Part shown: piece by piece, positions 1 to 6,523 of the stretch
Position numbering within the stretch: position 1 is the first letter of the stretch
How the letters are laid out: each line of letters begins with the position of its first letter
Assembly: GCA_030634425.1 (NCBI GenBank)
Contig: DAOWAU010000026.1
Location: 1-8,413 of the forward strand
Reading direction: 5' to 3'
DNA from: Dehalococcoidia bacterium
Lineage (GTDB): Bacteria; Chloroflexota; Dehalococcoidia; Dehalococcoidales; E44-bin46
DNA: 8,413 nucleotides
Translations under genes and position numbers: made by a program
The notes under the pieces: model-generated
Told to the model about the DNA's origin: nothing
What the model saw: the letters and a program-made list of their open reading frames with translations, nothing else
Database searches by the model: none

Positions 1-30
1 ATTGCTGGTAGAGCATAATTAGTAGGTGAC

Positions 31-105
31 CTCACCCCCTGACCCCCTCTCCTTGATAAGGAGAGGGGGAATTTGTTTTTTAAGGGGCTAACGCCCCTTT
101 TACCC
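31..105. repeat. GC-rich intergenic repeat with two hairpins
   Basis: A C-rich stretch leads into a perfect 12-bp inverted repeat, ccccctctcctt at 43-54 and aaggagaggggg at 58-69, with a 3-nt loop. A second hairpin follows: aaggggc at 82-88 pairs with gcccctt at 93-99 around the loop taac, and then a short T run. From memory, this layout resembles interspersed intergenic repeats in Dehalococcoidia and other genomes. Only one copy lies in this window, so its repetitive nature is inferred. The second hairpin could end + strand transcription coming from the left, but its T tract is short. No gene is supported in 1-174. Confidence 0.6.
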
Positions 106-174
106 CTTGAGAAATGAGATGTATGGTAAAATATATTATAGAAGCCCAGATTAAATACAAAAAGGTTAATAAGC

Positions 175-831
175 ATGGTCGAGCCACTAACCAGAGAGGA
201 TTTTCTGGACAAGAAGCGAGATTACTCACCATTCTTGGTTCATCTCACTAGAGCTGATGAGTCATGTTCTGCGAAAGAGGTTCTGGACACCATAATCAAT
301 GAAAAGACTCTCAGAGCATATAACTATTTCTGCATTTTTAAAGACCGCATAGCTGAGCTAGAGGAGTCCCTTCGAAGCAAGTTTAACGTTGTTTGCTTCA
401 CTGAGACACCTATGGACCAAATTGAAATTCTTTTAAAACCAGTATATGGAAAAAACGTTACACTTGAGTCTTATGGCTTGGTTTTCAAGAAGAAATATAT
501 CAGAGAAAAAGACGGAAATCCTGCGCTATACGTAACAGGAGACTTATCTCTTCCACTTTGGCGACTCTACGAAGAAGCCAAAGCAGGAAGTTTCTCCTCT
601 GATGATAATAAGCTGTTAGCTCTAGTTAATAAATGTGATGAAGCAGTAGATTTTCATTGGGAAAGGGAATGGAGAATTGTAGGCAACTTAGAATTCGACC
701 TGAATGATATTTATTGTGGCCTATGTCCTGAAGATGACATACCACATTTCGAAGTTAAGTATCCAGAGGTCAAATTTATCAGTCCATGCTGGGGTATTAA
801 CAAGATACTTGATAAGCTAGTAATGAAATAA
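175..831 (+). CDS. AbiGi-like (abortive infection antitoxin family) protein
   Basis: This 218-residue soluble protein has no signal peptide or membrane segment. Its core reads VVCFTETP (72-79), then SYGLVFKKKYI and NPALYV (about 98-120), and later FHWEREWRIVG (about 160-170) before a hydrophilic C-terminus. I associate this motif order with the AbiGi family and, more distantly, DUF2971 proteins. In lactococcal AbiG, AbiGi acts with the toxin AbiGii; no AbiGii-like nucleotidyltransferase is visible here, so a solitary or different role is possible. The ATG is preceded by a weak ribosome site, aaagg at 161-165. A poor promoter, ttgaga at 107-112 and aatata at 130-135, could serve it. The gene is AT-rich: hand counts give 18/60 GC in 421-480 and 19/60 in 601-660, against 39/60 in 2461-2520. 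That suggests acquisition from elsewhere. Family assignment is moderate, function unknown. Confidence 0.6.
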   Translation: MVEPLTREDFLDKKRDYSPFLVHLTRADESCSAKEVLDTIINEKTLRAYNYFCIFKDRIAELEESLRSKFNVVCFTETPMDQIEILLKPVYGKNVTLESYGLVFKKKYIREKDGNPALYVTGDLSLPLWRLYEEAKAGSFSSDDNKLLALVNKCDEAVDFHWEREWRIVGNLEFDLNDIYCGLCPEDDIPHFEVKYPEVKFISPCWGINKILDKLVMK

Positions 832-839
832 GTACCTCC

Positions 840-1247
840 TCACCCTCTTTTGTGCTTTTTGGCGCGCTTTTGCGCCTGCTCCAGCTCCAGTATTTCCCCC
901 AAAAGCTGTCGGGACCTGAAGAATAGCATCCCGGCAATGAGATAGGGCATGCCATAAACTGCCCAAATCATCGAGTCATGTATCCCCAGGATGGTATATT
1001 GGACAATGCCCCACACGGCGGAGGCAGAAACCAGCAGTATGCCGGCAAGCTTCTCTCGCCACCAGGATATAACACAGCCAGCCAGAGCAATTCCCGCGCT
1101 CATACCTGACAGACCAGCTTCTAAGGTGGCTACCTCTCCACCATGCTTCCGAAATTCACCAACGATTAGGGACAGGAAGAACCCTGCGGCAACGAAGCCG
1201 ATTACCCGTGCCACCATCCCCAGCGGACTCTTTTGCCTCTTCTCCAA
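840..1247 (-). CDS. Small four-helix membrane protein, unknown function
   Basis: I do not recognise a named family for this 135-residue protein. Hydrophobic segments fall at about residues 11-30, 46-63, 67-88 and 92-110, separated by short loops. It ends in a charged, strongly basic tail (about 111-135, rich in Lys and Arg), which by the positive-inside rule should be cytoplasmic. The start is a TTG: GGAGG at 1256-1260 lies 8 nt upstream, and the first in-frame ATG (residue 11) has no comparable site and would cut into the first helix. A truncated paralogue ends 23 nt upstream. The stop codon lies 8 bp from that of the AbiGi-like gene, which converges on it, with no terminator hairpin between them. 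The helix count is by eye. Confidence 0.75.
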   Translation of the reverse strand: MEKRQKSPLGMVARVIGFVAAGFFLSLIVGEFRKHGGEVATLEAGLSGMSAGIALAGCVISWWREKLAGILLVSASAVWGIVQYTILGIHDSMIWAVYGMPYLIAGMLFFRSRQLLGEILELEQAQKRAKKHKRG

Positions 1248-1270
1248 ATCAGTCGCCTCCCTCTATCTGG

Positions 1271-1450
1271 CTAGCGTAATTCCCGTGAAATCCGCCACGA
1301 GTTAAGGAATAGCACCCCGGCAACAAGATAGGGCAAACCCACTGTTGCCCAGGCAAGCATTTGATTTCTGGTAGCAAAGTTAGCTATGTGGACACCGAAG
1401 GCAGCAGCCGCTAAAACCAGCAGTATGCCGGCGGGTTGCTCTTTCATCAC
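1271..1450 (-). pseudogene. 5'-truncated paralogue of the adjacent membrane protein
   Basis: Translating the minus strand from GTG at 1448-1450 (or ATG at 1445-1447) to TAG at 1271-1273 gives 59 residues matching the C-terminal half of the neighbouring four-helix protein. AGILLVLAAAAFG aligns with AGILLVSASAVWG, and GLPYLVAGVLF with GMPYLIAGMLF. DNA similarity is also clear: 1414-1432 is a perfect 19-bp direct repeat of 1028-1046, and 1307-1335 matches 921-949 with three mismatches. The first two helices and the basic tail are missing, and there is no ribosome site before either start codon. The space where its 5' end should be holds the nfnB terminator. A decayed tandem duplicate is the simplest reading; a genuine two-helix protein is less likely. 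Confidence 0.7.
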
Positions 1451-1477
1451 CAGTTTTATTCTACTAGAAATGTTGGC

Positions 1478-1506
1478 GAAAAAGAAGGAGGGGCGAAAGC
1501 CCCTCT
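1478..1506 (-). terminator. Rho-independent terminator of the nfnAB operon
   Basis: Read on the minus strand, a 7-bp stem GAGGGGC / GCCCCTC (1499-1505 and 1488-1494) with a 4-nt loop is followed by a T-rich run, ccttctttttc. It sits about 32 nt after the nfnB stop codon. On the + strand the hairpin is followed by taagaattat, without a T run, so it is oriented for the minus-strand operon. Confidence 0.75.
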
Positions 1507-1537
1507 AAGAATTATCTGACAAATAATCTACCCGATA

Positions 1538-2941
1538 CTACCCCTTTAGATAGGCATCTATGTCGTTGGCGGCGCGCCTGGCTGCGCCCATAGCGCTAAT
1601 AACGGTAGCGGCACCGGTAGCCATATCGCCACCGCACCAGACCCCACCCTTGCTGGTTCTGCCGGTAGTCTCATCAGTAACGATTGTGCCCCACCTGGTA
1701 ACCTCCATCCCCTTGGTGCTCTGGGGAATAATGGGATTAGGCCTGGTACCCAGAGCCGCTATAGCCAGGTCAACTTCAATAATGAACTCAGAGCCGGGAA
1801 TAACAATAGGGCGGCGCCGTCCGCTGGCATCAGGCTCACCCAGCTCCATCTTATAGCACTCCATACCAACCAGCCAGTTCTGCTCGTTGCCGATATACCG
1901 CTTGGGATTGGTCAACAGCTTAAATTGGATGCCCTCCTCCTGGGCATTCTCCACTTCCTCACGGCGAGCTGGCATCTCCGCCTCAGAGCGCCGATAGACA
2001 ATATAGACCTCCTCAGCACCAAGCCTGAGAGCGCACCTGGCAGCATCCATAGCCACATTACCACCACCAACCACAGCTACCCTCCGACCAACCTTCACCG
2101 GGGTATCATACTCAGGAAACATATACGCCTTCATCAAATTGACCCGAGTCAAGAATTCGTTTGCCGAATAGATACCATTAAAGTTCTCGCCGGGGATATT
2201 CAAAAACATTGGTGCCCCAGCCCCAGGCCCCAGAAAAACTGCCTGGTAACCACCATCCAGTAACTCGTCTACAGTTATGGTCTTGCCTATCACCGAGTCC
2301 AGTTTAATCTCCACCCCCAAAGAAGCGACATAATTAACCTCGGCCTGCACAACCTCCTTGGGTAGCCTGAACTCAGGGATGCCATACATCAATACCCCGC
2401 CAGCCACATGTAGTGCCTCAAAGAGGGTAACACTATGCCCCAGCTTAGCCAAATCAGCCGCCGTGGTCAGTCCTGCTGGTCCTGAGCCGACCACAGCCAC
2501 CCGTTTACCAGTTGGCGCAGGCTTTGTGACTGGTGAGTCCAGTGACTCCTTATTAGCCAGCTCCCAGTCAGCTACATATCGCTCCAGACGACCGATAGCA
2601 ATAGGAGCTTCTTTTTTAGCCAGAGAGCAGGTCTCTTCACACTGTGTCTCCTGAGGGCAGACTCGCCCACAGATACCGGGCAGGCTGTTCTTATCTTTAA
2701 GTATCCTTACTGCTTCAGGCATATCGCCGTCACCAACAGCCTTGATGAAGCCAGGAATATCTATCTCTACCGGGCAGCCATCAATGCAGGCATGCTTGGG
2801 ACACTGGATACAACGACTGGCCTCAACTTTAGCCTGCTCAGCGGTATAACCCAAAGCGACCTCATTGAAATTGGTACGCCGTACCTCCGGGGGCTGCTTT
2901 GGCATTGGTTCCCGATTAAGATTAAGCTTAGGCTTCGCCAT
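1538..2941 (-). CDS. nfnB: NfnB-type NADPH-binding flavoprotein large subunit (GltA/SudA family)
   Basis: This 467-residue protein has the layout of the glutamate synthase small-subunit family. Two Fe-S motifs lie at the N-terminus (Cys 44, 47, 52, 56 and Cys 91, 95, 101, 105). A FAD dinucleotide fold follows, with VVGSGPAG at 150-157, then an inserted NADP(H) fold with VVGGGNVA at 290-297 and VYRR at 315-318, the likely 2'-phosphate contact. The FAD fold closes with GGDMATGAATVI (437-448). In characterised NfnAB this subunit oxidises or reduces NADPH at the bifurcating FAD and passes electrons through two [4Fe-4S] clusters; Glu98 in the CPQE motif may be the Glu ligand reported for Thermotoga NfnB. 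The neighbouring nfnA makes NfnAB or SudBA far more likely than true glutamate synthase, and no large glutamate synthase subunit is present. ATG start with GGAGG at 2951-2955, 9 nt upstream; 24 nt separate it from nfnA. Confidence 0.88.
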   Translation of the reverse strand: MAKPKLNLNREPMPKQPPEVRRTNFNEVALGYTAEQAKVEASRCIQCPKHACIDGCPVEIDIPGFIKAVGDGDMPEAVRILKDKNSLPGICGRVCPQETQCEETCSLAKKEAPIAIGRLERYVADWELANKESLDSPVTKPAPTGKRVAVVGSGPAGLTTAADLAKLGHSVTLFEALHVAGGVLMYGIPEFRLPKEVVQAEVNYVASLGVEIKLDSVIGKTITVDELLDGGYQAVFLGPGAGAPMFLNIPGENFNGIYSANEFLTRVNLMKAYMFPEYDTPVKVGRRVAVVGGGNVAMDAARCALRLGAEEVYIVYRRSEAEMPARREEVENAQEEGIQFKLLTNPKRYIGNEQNWLVGMECYKMELGEPDASGRRRPIVIPGSEFIIEVDLAIAALGTRPNPIIPQSTKGMEVTRWGTIVTDETTGRTSKGGVWCGGDMATGAATVISAMGAARRAANDIDAYLKG

Positions 2942-2965
2942 ATATCCTTACCTCCGAGATTCTAA

Positions 2966-3805
2966 TTAGGAGGATGTGCCGCTCTGACTCTGCCAACGCT
3001 CAAAGGAACACTTTTCTTCATCAAGGTAAATACGCTGACGGGCAAAGAGCAGGTCCCAGTCTACCTGATGGCCATCAAACTCGGGACCATCTACACAGGT
3101 AAACCTAGTCACTCCATCCACTGATACCCGACAACAACCACACATACCGGTGCCATCAACCATTATCGGATTCAGGCTGACAATGGTTTTAACCCCAAAG
3201 GGCTCTGTGGTTTTAGCGCAAAATTTCATCATAATACTTGGGCCAATAGCAATTACCCGGTCAATCTTCCCATCGCCTTCAAGCAACTCCTTCAGCGGCT
3301 CAGTTACCACCCCTTTACGAGCATAGGAGCCATCATCAGTAGTAACTATTAATTGGTCGCTGACACTACCTAGTTCATGCTCCCAAAAGAGTAAGTCCTT
3401 GCTCCGTGCTCCCATAATGGAAATGACCTTGTTACCCTTCACTTTTAACGCCTTGGCAATAGGCACTATGGTGGCAACAGCAAATCCCCCAGCGACACAA
3501 ACTACAGTGCCAAATTTCTCAATCTCACTAGGTAAACCCAAGGGTCCGATAAAATTTGCAATAGAATCGCCGACTTCCAGCAAGGCTAGCCGATGGGTAG
3601 TTGTTCCCACCTCCATAAAGACCACAATAATGCTGCCCTCTTCCCTATCCCAATCAGCAATCGTTAGTGGAACACGCTCACCCCTCTCATCAATCCTGAC
3701 AACAACAAACTGCCCCGGCTGAGCCTTCTTAGCCACATTAGACGCGGCAATCTTTAAAAGGTGAATGTTAGGTACCAAGTCCTGCTTAAATAATATCTCA
3801 TACAC
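2966..3805 (-). CDS. nfnA: NfnA-type FAD/[2Fe-2S] NADH-binding small subunit (SudB-like)
   Basis: This 279-residue protein belongs to the ferredoxin-NADP+ reductase/PyrK superfamily. It has an FAD-binding barrel with RVPLTI (44-49), a nucleotide-binding fold beginning VVCVAGGFAVAT (101-112), and a C-terminal [2Fe-2S] site. The ligand pattern is Asp217-x4-Cys222-x2-Cys225-x11-Cys237. PyrK uses Cys at the first position; Asp there is the mark of NfnA, as in the Thermotoga structure. With NfnB it should form the cytoplasmic enzyme that couples NADH and reduced ferredoxin oxidation to reduction of two NADP+, or the reverse. The start is GTG at 3803-3805, giving the MYEIL opening usual for the family. 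The ribosome site is not ideal: gagg lies only 3 nt away and a G run lies about 10 nt away. It is the first gene of the operon. Confidence 0.88.
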   Translation of the reverse strand: MYEILFKQDLVPNIHLLKIAASNVAKKAQPGQFVVVRIDERGERVPLTIADWDREEGSIIVVFMEVGTTTHRLALLEVGDSIANFIGPLGLPSEIEKFGTVVCVAGGFAVATIVPIAKALKVKGNKVISIMGARSKDLLFWEHELGSVSDQLIVTTDDGSYARKGVVTEPLKELLEGDGKIDRVIAIGPSIMMKFCAKTTEPFGVKTIVSLNPIMVDGTGMCGCCRVSVDGVTRFTCVDGPEFDGHQVDWDLLFARQRIYLDEEKCSFERWQSQSGTSS

Positions 3806-3847
3806 TTACCTCAATCCCCCCAGATGTTTCTTAACTTTAAGCACAGA

Positions 3848-3888
3848 ATTATAGGCTATAATTTATCATAAAATGGGGAATAATTCAA
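3848..3888 (-). promoter_or_regulatory. Candidate nfnAB promoter
   Basis: On the minus strand, TTGAAT (3883-3888) and TAAATT (3860-3865) are separated by 17 nt. A perfect TATAAT lies slightly downstream (3848-3853) but has no good -35 at 16-18 nt. Either would start transcription roughly 40-50 nt before the nfnA GTG. The divergent space 3806-3963 holds nothing else clear apart from weak -10-like TATAAG/GATAAT at 3921-3931 facing remA. Confidence 0.5.
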
Positions 3889-3963
3889 CCCTTTTGTGGT
3901 TGCGTAATTGTTGTTAGGGGTATAAGATAATAAACAGCGAATCTTATTTTCGAGGTGGTGACA

Positions 3964-4257
3964 ATGGTTATGAGACCAGTTCATGTTGGGTTTGGCAATA
4001 TACTAGCCATGAATAGAGTTATTGCCATAGTTTCACCAAACTCAGCACCTACCAAACGCGCCATGCAAGAGGGGAAAAGCCAAGGGCTACTAATTGATAT
4101 GACCAATGGCAGAAGGACGAAGGCCGTAATTATCACCGATAGCAGGCACATTATTTTGACTGCCCTTGCCCCAGAAACTATTGCTGGCCGGTTACAAGCA
4201 AGCCAACGAGACTCAGTGATAGAACTAGAGCAAAGCGATGAAAAAGGCGAGCTATGA
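3964..4257 (+). CDS. remA: RemA/DUF370 family DNA-binding regulator
   Basis: This small protein of 97 residues carries the RemA signatures in order: VGFGN (8-12), NRVIAIVSP (17-25), SAPTKR (27-32), [18 protein letters not shown] (43-60) and ETIAGRL (71-77). Arg18 and Arg50-Arg51, positions important for Bacillus subtilis RemA, are conserved with the same numbering when translation starts at ATG 3964. That ATG also has a good ribosome site, GAGG at 3952-3955, 8 nt away; a GTG at 3955 would lie inside this site and is rejected. RemA forms rings that bind DNA and, in Bacillus, activates matrix genes and osmoprotectant uptake. Its target here is unknown. The last 20 bp overlap gmk, a linkage widely conserved in Firmicutes. 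The Glu/Ser/Asp-rich tail is not part of the conserved core. Confidence 0.9.
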   Translation: MVMRPVHVGFGNILAMNRVIAIVSPNSAPTKRAMQEGKSQGLLIDMTNGRRTKAVIITDSRHIILTALAPETIAGRLQASQRDSVIELEQSDEKGEL

Positions 4258-4873
4258 GAGCCAGCCCCCGTTCAGCTTGCCGACAAAGCCATTACTCATA
4301 GTCCTCTCCGGGCCCTCGGGGGCAGGTAAAGATGCTTTGTTAACCAAGATGAAGGAGTCAGGCTATCCCCTCGAATATATTACCACTGTGACCACACGAG
4401 TTCAGCGGGCTGAAGAGAAGGATAACGTAGACTACCATTTTATCTCCACAGGAAAGTTCCAAGAGATGCTCAAAAATAATGAGTTGTTAGAATGGGCAAA
4501 TGTCTATGGCAATTGGTATGGTGTGCCTAAGGAGCCGATTAAACAAGCGCTGGAGAGGGGACGGGATACAATAGTAAAGGTTGACACCCAAGGAGCAGCT
4601 ACTATTAAAAAAATCATGCCTGAAGCGGTATTCATCTTCCTGATGCCCCCATCAAGGGAAGAACTCGCCACCAGGCTCAAACAGCGCCACACTGAATCAC
4701 CCTCTGACTTAGCCTTACGCATAAAAACTGTTGAGGAAGAAATAAAACAGCTACCCCTATTTGATTACATAGTAGTGAACAAGCAAGATAAAATTGACCT
4801 AGCGGTATCAGATATTACGGCAATTATCGCTGCAGAAAAATGCCGGGTAAATCCAAGGAGGATTACTCTATAG
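4238..4873 (+). CDS. gmk: Guanylate kinase
   Basis: The 211-residue product converts GMP and ATP to GDP and ADP in the cytoplasm. The P-loop is [13 protein letters not shown] (23-35). The GMP-binding region includes [17 protein letters not shown] (52-68) and [14 protein letters not shown] (84-97). VDTQGAATI (115-123), PPSREEL (137-143), the lid region RLKQRHTES (146-154) and FDYIVVNK (175-182) follow as in the family. GKD rather than GKS/GKG/GKT, and Val96 instead of the usual Thr/Ser after YG, depart from E. coli and yeast enzymes; I recall both as common in Chloroflexota. The ATG lies inside remA and has no strong ribosome site, so translation is probably coupled. No better in-frame start lies between the ATG and the P-loop. 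rpoZ, which often follows gmk, is absent. Confidence 0.92.
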   Translation: MKKASYESQPPFSLPTKPLLIVLSGPSGAGKDALLTKMKESGYPLEYITTVTTRVQRAEEKDNVDYHFISTGKFQEMLKNNELLEWANVYGNWYGVPKEPIKQALERGRDTIVKVDTQGAATIKKIMPEAVFIFLMPPSREELATRLKQRHTESPSDLALRIKTVEEEIKQLPLFDYIVVNKQDKIDLAVSDITAIIAAEKCRVNPRRITL

Positions 4874-4891
4874 GCATCAGAATATAGGTAG

Positions 4892-4920
4892 TTGACAACT
4901 GGTGGGCAGATGAGTAAAAT
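4892..4920 (+). promoter_or_regulatory. Promoter ahead of the trkA-trkH genes
   Basis: TTGACA (4892-4897) and TAAAAT (4915-4920) are exactly 17 nt apart, a near-consensus sigma-70-type promoter, predicted to start near 4927. It lies just after gmk, making trkA-trkH a separate transcription unit. Short inverted repeats surround it: GTGGG (4902-4906) with CCCAC (4921-4925), and CCAC (4922-4925) with GTGG (4929-4932). They could be an operator, but they are short. Confidence 0.7.
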
Positions 4921-4974
4921 CCCACGCTGTGGTAATAAATAAACTTGACCGCCTTCTACATCGATGCCATTATC

Positions 4975-5133
4975 ATGTTTAGGAAGCGCCGAGGAAAAAC
5001 AGAGCTTATTGAGGAAGTACCTACGAGCAGGCCAGGTGACAGGGTGCTACGGAGGCAAAGAAGGCCCCGAGGAATACTTCACACCATCTCCCAAAGTGTT
5101 TCAAAGTGGTTCAAGGGCACAGCTAGTAAATAG
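4975..5133 (+). CDS. Possible small basic protein ahead of trkA
   Basis: I do not recognise this 52-residue ORF. It starts MFRKRRGKTEL, is very rich in Arg and Lys, and ends with a segment around GILHTISQSVSKWFKG (33-48) that could form an amphipathic helix. It has no hydrophobic membrane segment and no Cys. It lies between the strong promoter and trkA, its stop 15 nt before the trkA start, so it would be cotranscribed with the K+ uptake genes. Neither the ATG nor an upstream in-frame TTG (4945, giving 62 residues) has a convincing ribosome site, which lowers confidence. It may be a leader peptide, a small partner protein, or merely an open stretch of the trkA leader. Confidence 0.45.
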   Translation: MFRKRRGKTELIEEVPTSRPGDRVLRRQRRPRGILHTISQSVSKWFKGTASK

Positions 5134-5148
5134 CCGGGGATGAGATAA

Positions 5149-6513
5149 ATGTATATCATCATAGCAGGTGCCGGAGTAATAGGTTTCCACATAGCCTCCT
5201 TGCTAGCCGAGGAGAAGCATGAGGTAGCGGTAGTGGAACAATCTGAGGAGGCAATAGAGGCCGTCCGCAGCCAACTTGATGTCACCACTGTTCTCGGGAA
5301 TGCGGTAACGCCCAAGGTTCTGAAAGAGGTAGAGGCTCATCGTGCCGATTTAATCATTGCTGCCACCAACAGCGATGAAACCAATATGGTTATCTGCTTT
5401 ATCGCTAAGGAGCTAGGGGCAAAGATGACGGTAGCCAGAGTTCGTAACCCTCAATATTCAGGATACTTTATTGGCGCTGCTAAGTCTCCCACCACTCCCC
5501 GGAAGGTGATTAGACCCAAAACCTTGGGGGTAGACCTCTTCGTCAATCCGGTGACCGAAGCCGCCAAGGAAATAACAAACATACTGTTTAGTTTTTACCC
5601 CACCCCGGTGGAGAACTTCGCCAACGGTCTTGTTCAGATAAGAGAGTTCCGGGCAGAAAAAGAGGCAATAGTAGATAAACCGATAAGCGACATTGCTTTC
5701 CCTAAACCGTGTGTCGTTGCCGCCATTCTCCGCGCCGAGGGAATCATTATGCCCAGTGCTGATGAAGTAATAAAGCAAGGCGACCACATTTACCTAGTTG
5801 CCTCCCGAGAGTTTATGGATGAATTAGGGGAGATGTTTGCTCAGCCACAACGCCCGGCTAAGAGCGTGGCTATACTTGGAGGAGGGCGCGTCGGCTGCCT
5901 CATCGCCGAGGAATTAAAAGGACGCGGGATTTCCATTAAAATTATCGAGAGGAATGCAACTCATGCCCAGGAGATAGCCGCCAGACTGGAAGGAACAGTA
6001 GTGGTGCAAGGCGATGGCACTGACCGTGATTTCCTTATTGAGCAGGGAGTTCCCCTAGCCGATGCCTTTGTCGCTAGCACCGAAAGTGACGAACTCAATA
6101 TCCTCGCCGGATTATTAGCTAAGAATCTGGGGGTGCCCCGAAATTTAGTGCTGGTTACTAAGCCGGCAAATATCCCTCTGGCCGAGGCAGTCGGGGTTGA
6201 CGTAGCCGCCTCAGCCCCATTGCTAACAGCTCGTAAAATCGCCCACTTTGTCCTTCATGGCGGGGCAATTTCTGTAGCTTTGCTCGGGGGTGAACAGATA
6301 CAAGCTATCGAATTTGTCACCAGCCCGACAGCACCGATAGCCAAACAAAAGTCTGTAGGGGCGGGCTTACCCAAGGAGGCGATAGCAGGGGCTATTATTC
6401 ATAACAGTACCGTCATTATTCCACCGGATGATAGCGTGGTACAACCGGGTGACCATGTTATTATAATATCCCCCCTCGCCATTACCCCCTCGGTGGAAAA
6501 GCTTTTCATGTGA
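5149..6513 (+). CDS. trkA: Trk/Ktr K+ uptake NAD(H)-binding gating protein TrkA
   Basis: This 454-residue cytoplasmic protein has the TrkA double layout, RCK_N-RCK_C-RCK_N-RCK_C. The first Rossmann fold shows IAGAGVIG (5-12) with acidic Glu30 at the end of strand two, and ARVRNPQY (96-103). The second shows ILGGGRVG (242-249), Glu267 and GDGTDRDFL (288-296). Two C-terminal ligand-binding domains, each ending in a GDHIYLV or GDHVIII strand (211-217, 434-440), complete the pattern. TrkA binds nucleotides and gates the TrkH channel. Between ARVRNPQY and LGVDLFVNP lies a stretch (about 104-126, with KSPTTPRK) that looks roughly ten residues longer than in common TrkA proteins. The ATG has GGGGA at 5136-5140, 8 nt upstream. 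trkH starts 10 nt after its stop. Confidence 0.93.
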   Translation: MYIIIAGAGVIGFHIASLLAEEKHEVAVVEQSEEAIEAVRSQLDVTTVLGNAVTPKVLKEVEAHRADLIIAATNSDETNMVICFIAKELGAKMTVARVRNPQYSGYFIGAAKSPTTPRKVIRPKTLGVDLFVNPVTEAAKEITNILFSFYPTPVENFANGLVQIREFRAEKEAIVDKPISDIAFPKPCVVAAILRAEGIIMPSADEVIKQGDHIYLVASREFMDELGEMFAQPQRPAKSVAILGGGRVGCLIAEELKGRGISIKIIERNATHAQEIAARLEGTVVVQGDGTDRDFLIEQGVPLADAFVASTESDELNILAGLLAKNLGVPRNLVLVTKPANIPLAEAVGVDVAASAPLLTARKIAHFVLHGGAISVALLGGEQIQAIEFVTSPTAPIAKQKSVGAGLPKEAIAGAIIHNSTVIIPPDDSVVQPGDHVIIISPLAITPSVEKLFM

Positions 6514-6523
6514 AAAGTAGCTA

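Noticed and set aside
1..18. Possible last codons of an upstream gene ending in taa
   Set aside because: Five codons are too few to tell a coding tail from chance; other frames are also open briefly.
1..30. tRNA-like string tgctggtagagca at the window edge
   Set aside because: It resembles a D-arm, but no anticodon stem or T-arm (ggttcgaatcc-like) follows, so a tRNA is not supported.
991..1305. Open frame on the + strand opposite the membrane-protein gene
   Set aside because: Antisense shadow with low-complexity, Pro/Ser/Thr-rich content and no ribosome site; the minus-strand gene has a clear one.
1560..2654. Three + strand open frames opposite nfnB
   Set aside because: They lie antisense to a gene with complete family motifs and have no recognisable domains.
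3399..3722. + strand open frame opposite nfnA
   Set aside because: Antisense shadow of a well-supported gene.
3955..3963. GTG start three codons upstream for remA
   Set aside because: It lies inside the ribosome site gaggtggtg, and the ATG at 3964 restores the Bacillus RemA numbering of Arg18 and Arg50-51.
5079..5787. Two minus-strand open frames opposite trkA and its leader
   Set aside because: No ribosome sites or domains; trkA motifs are continuous on the + strand.
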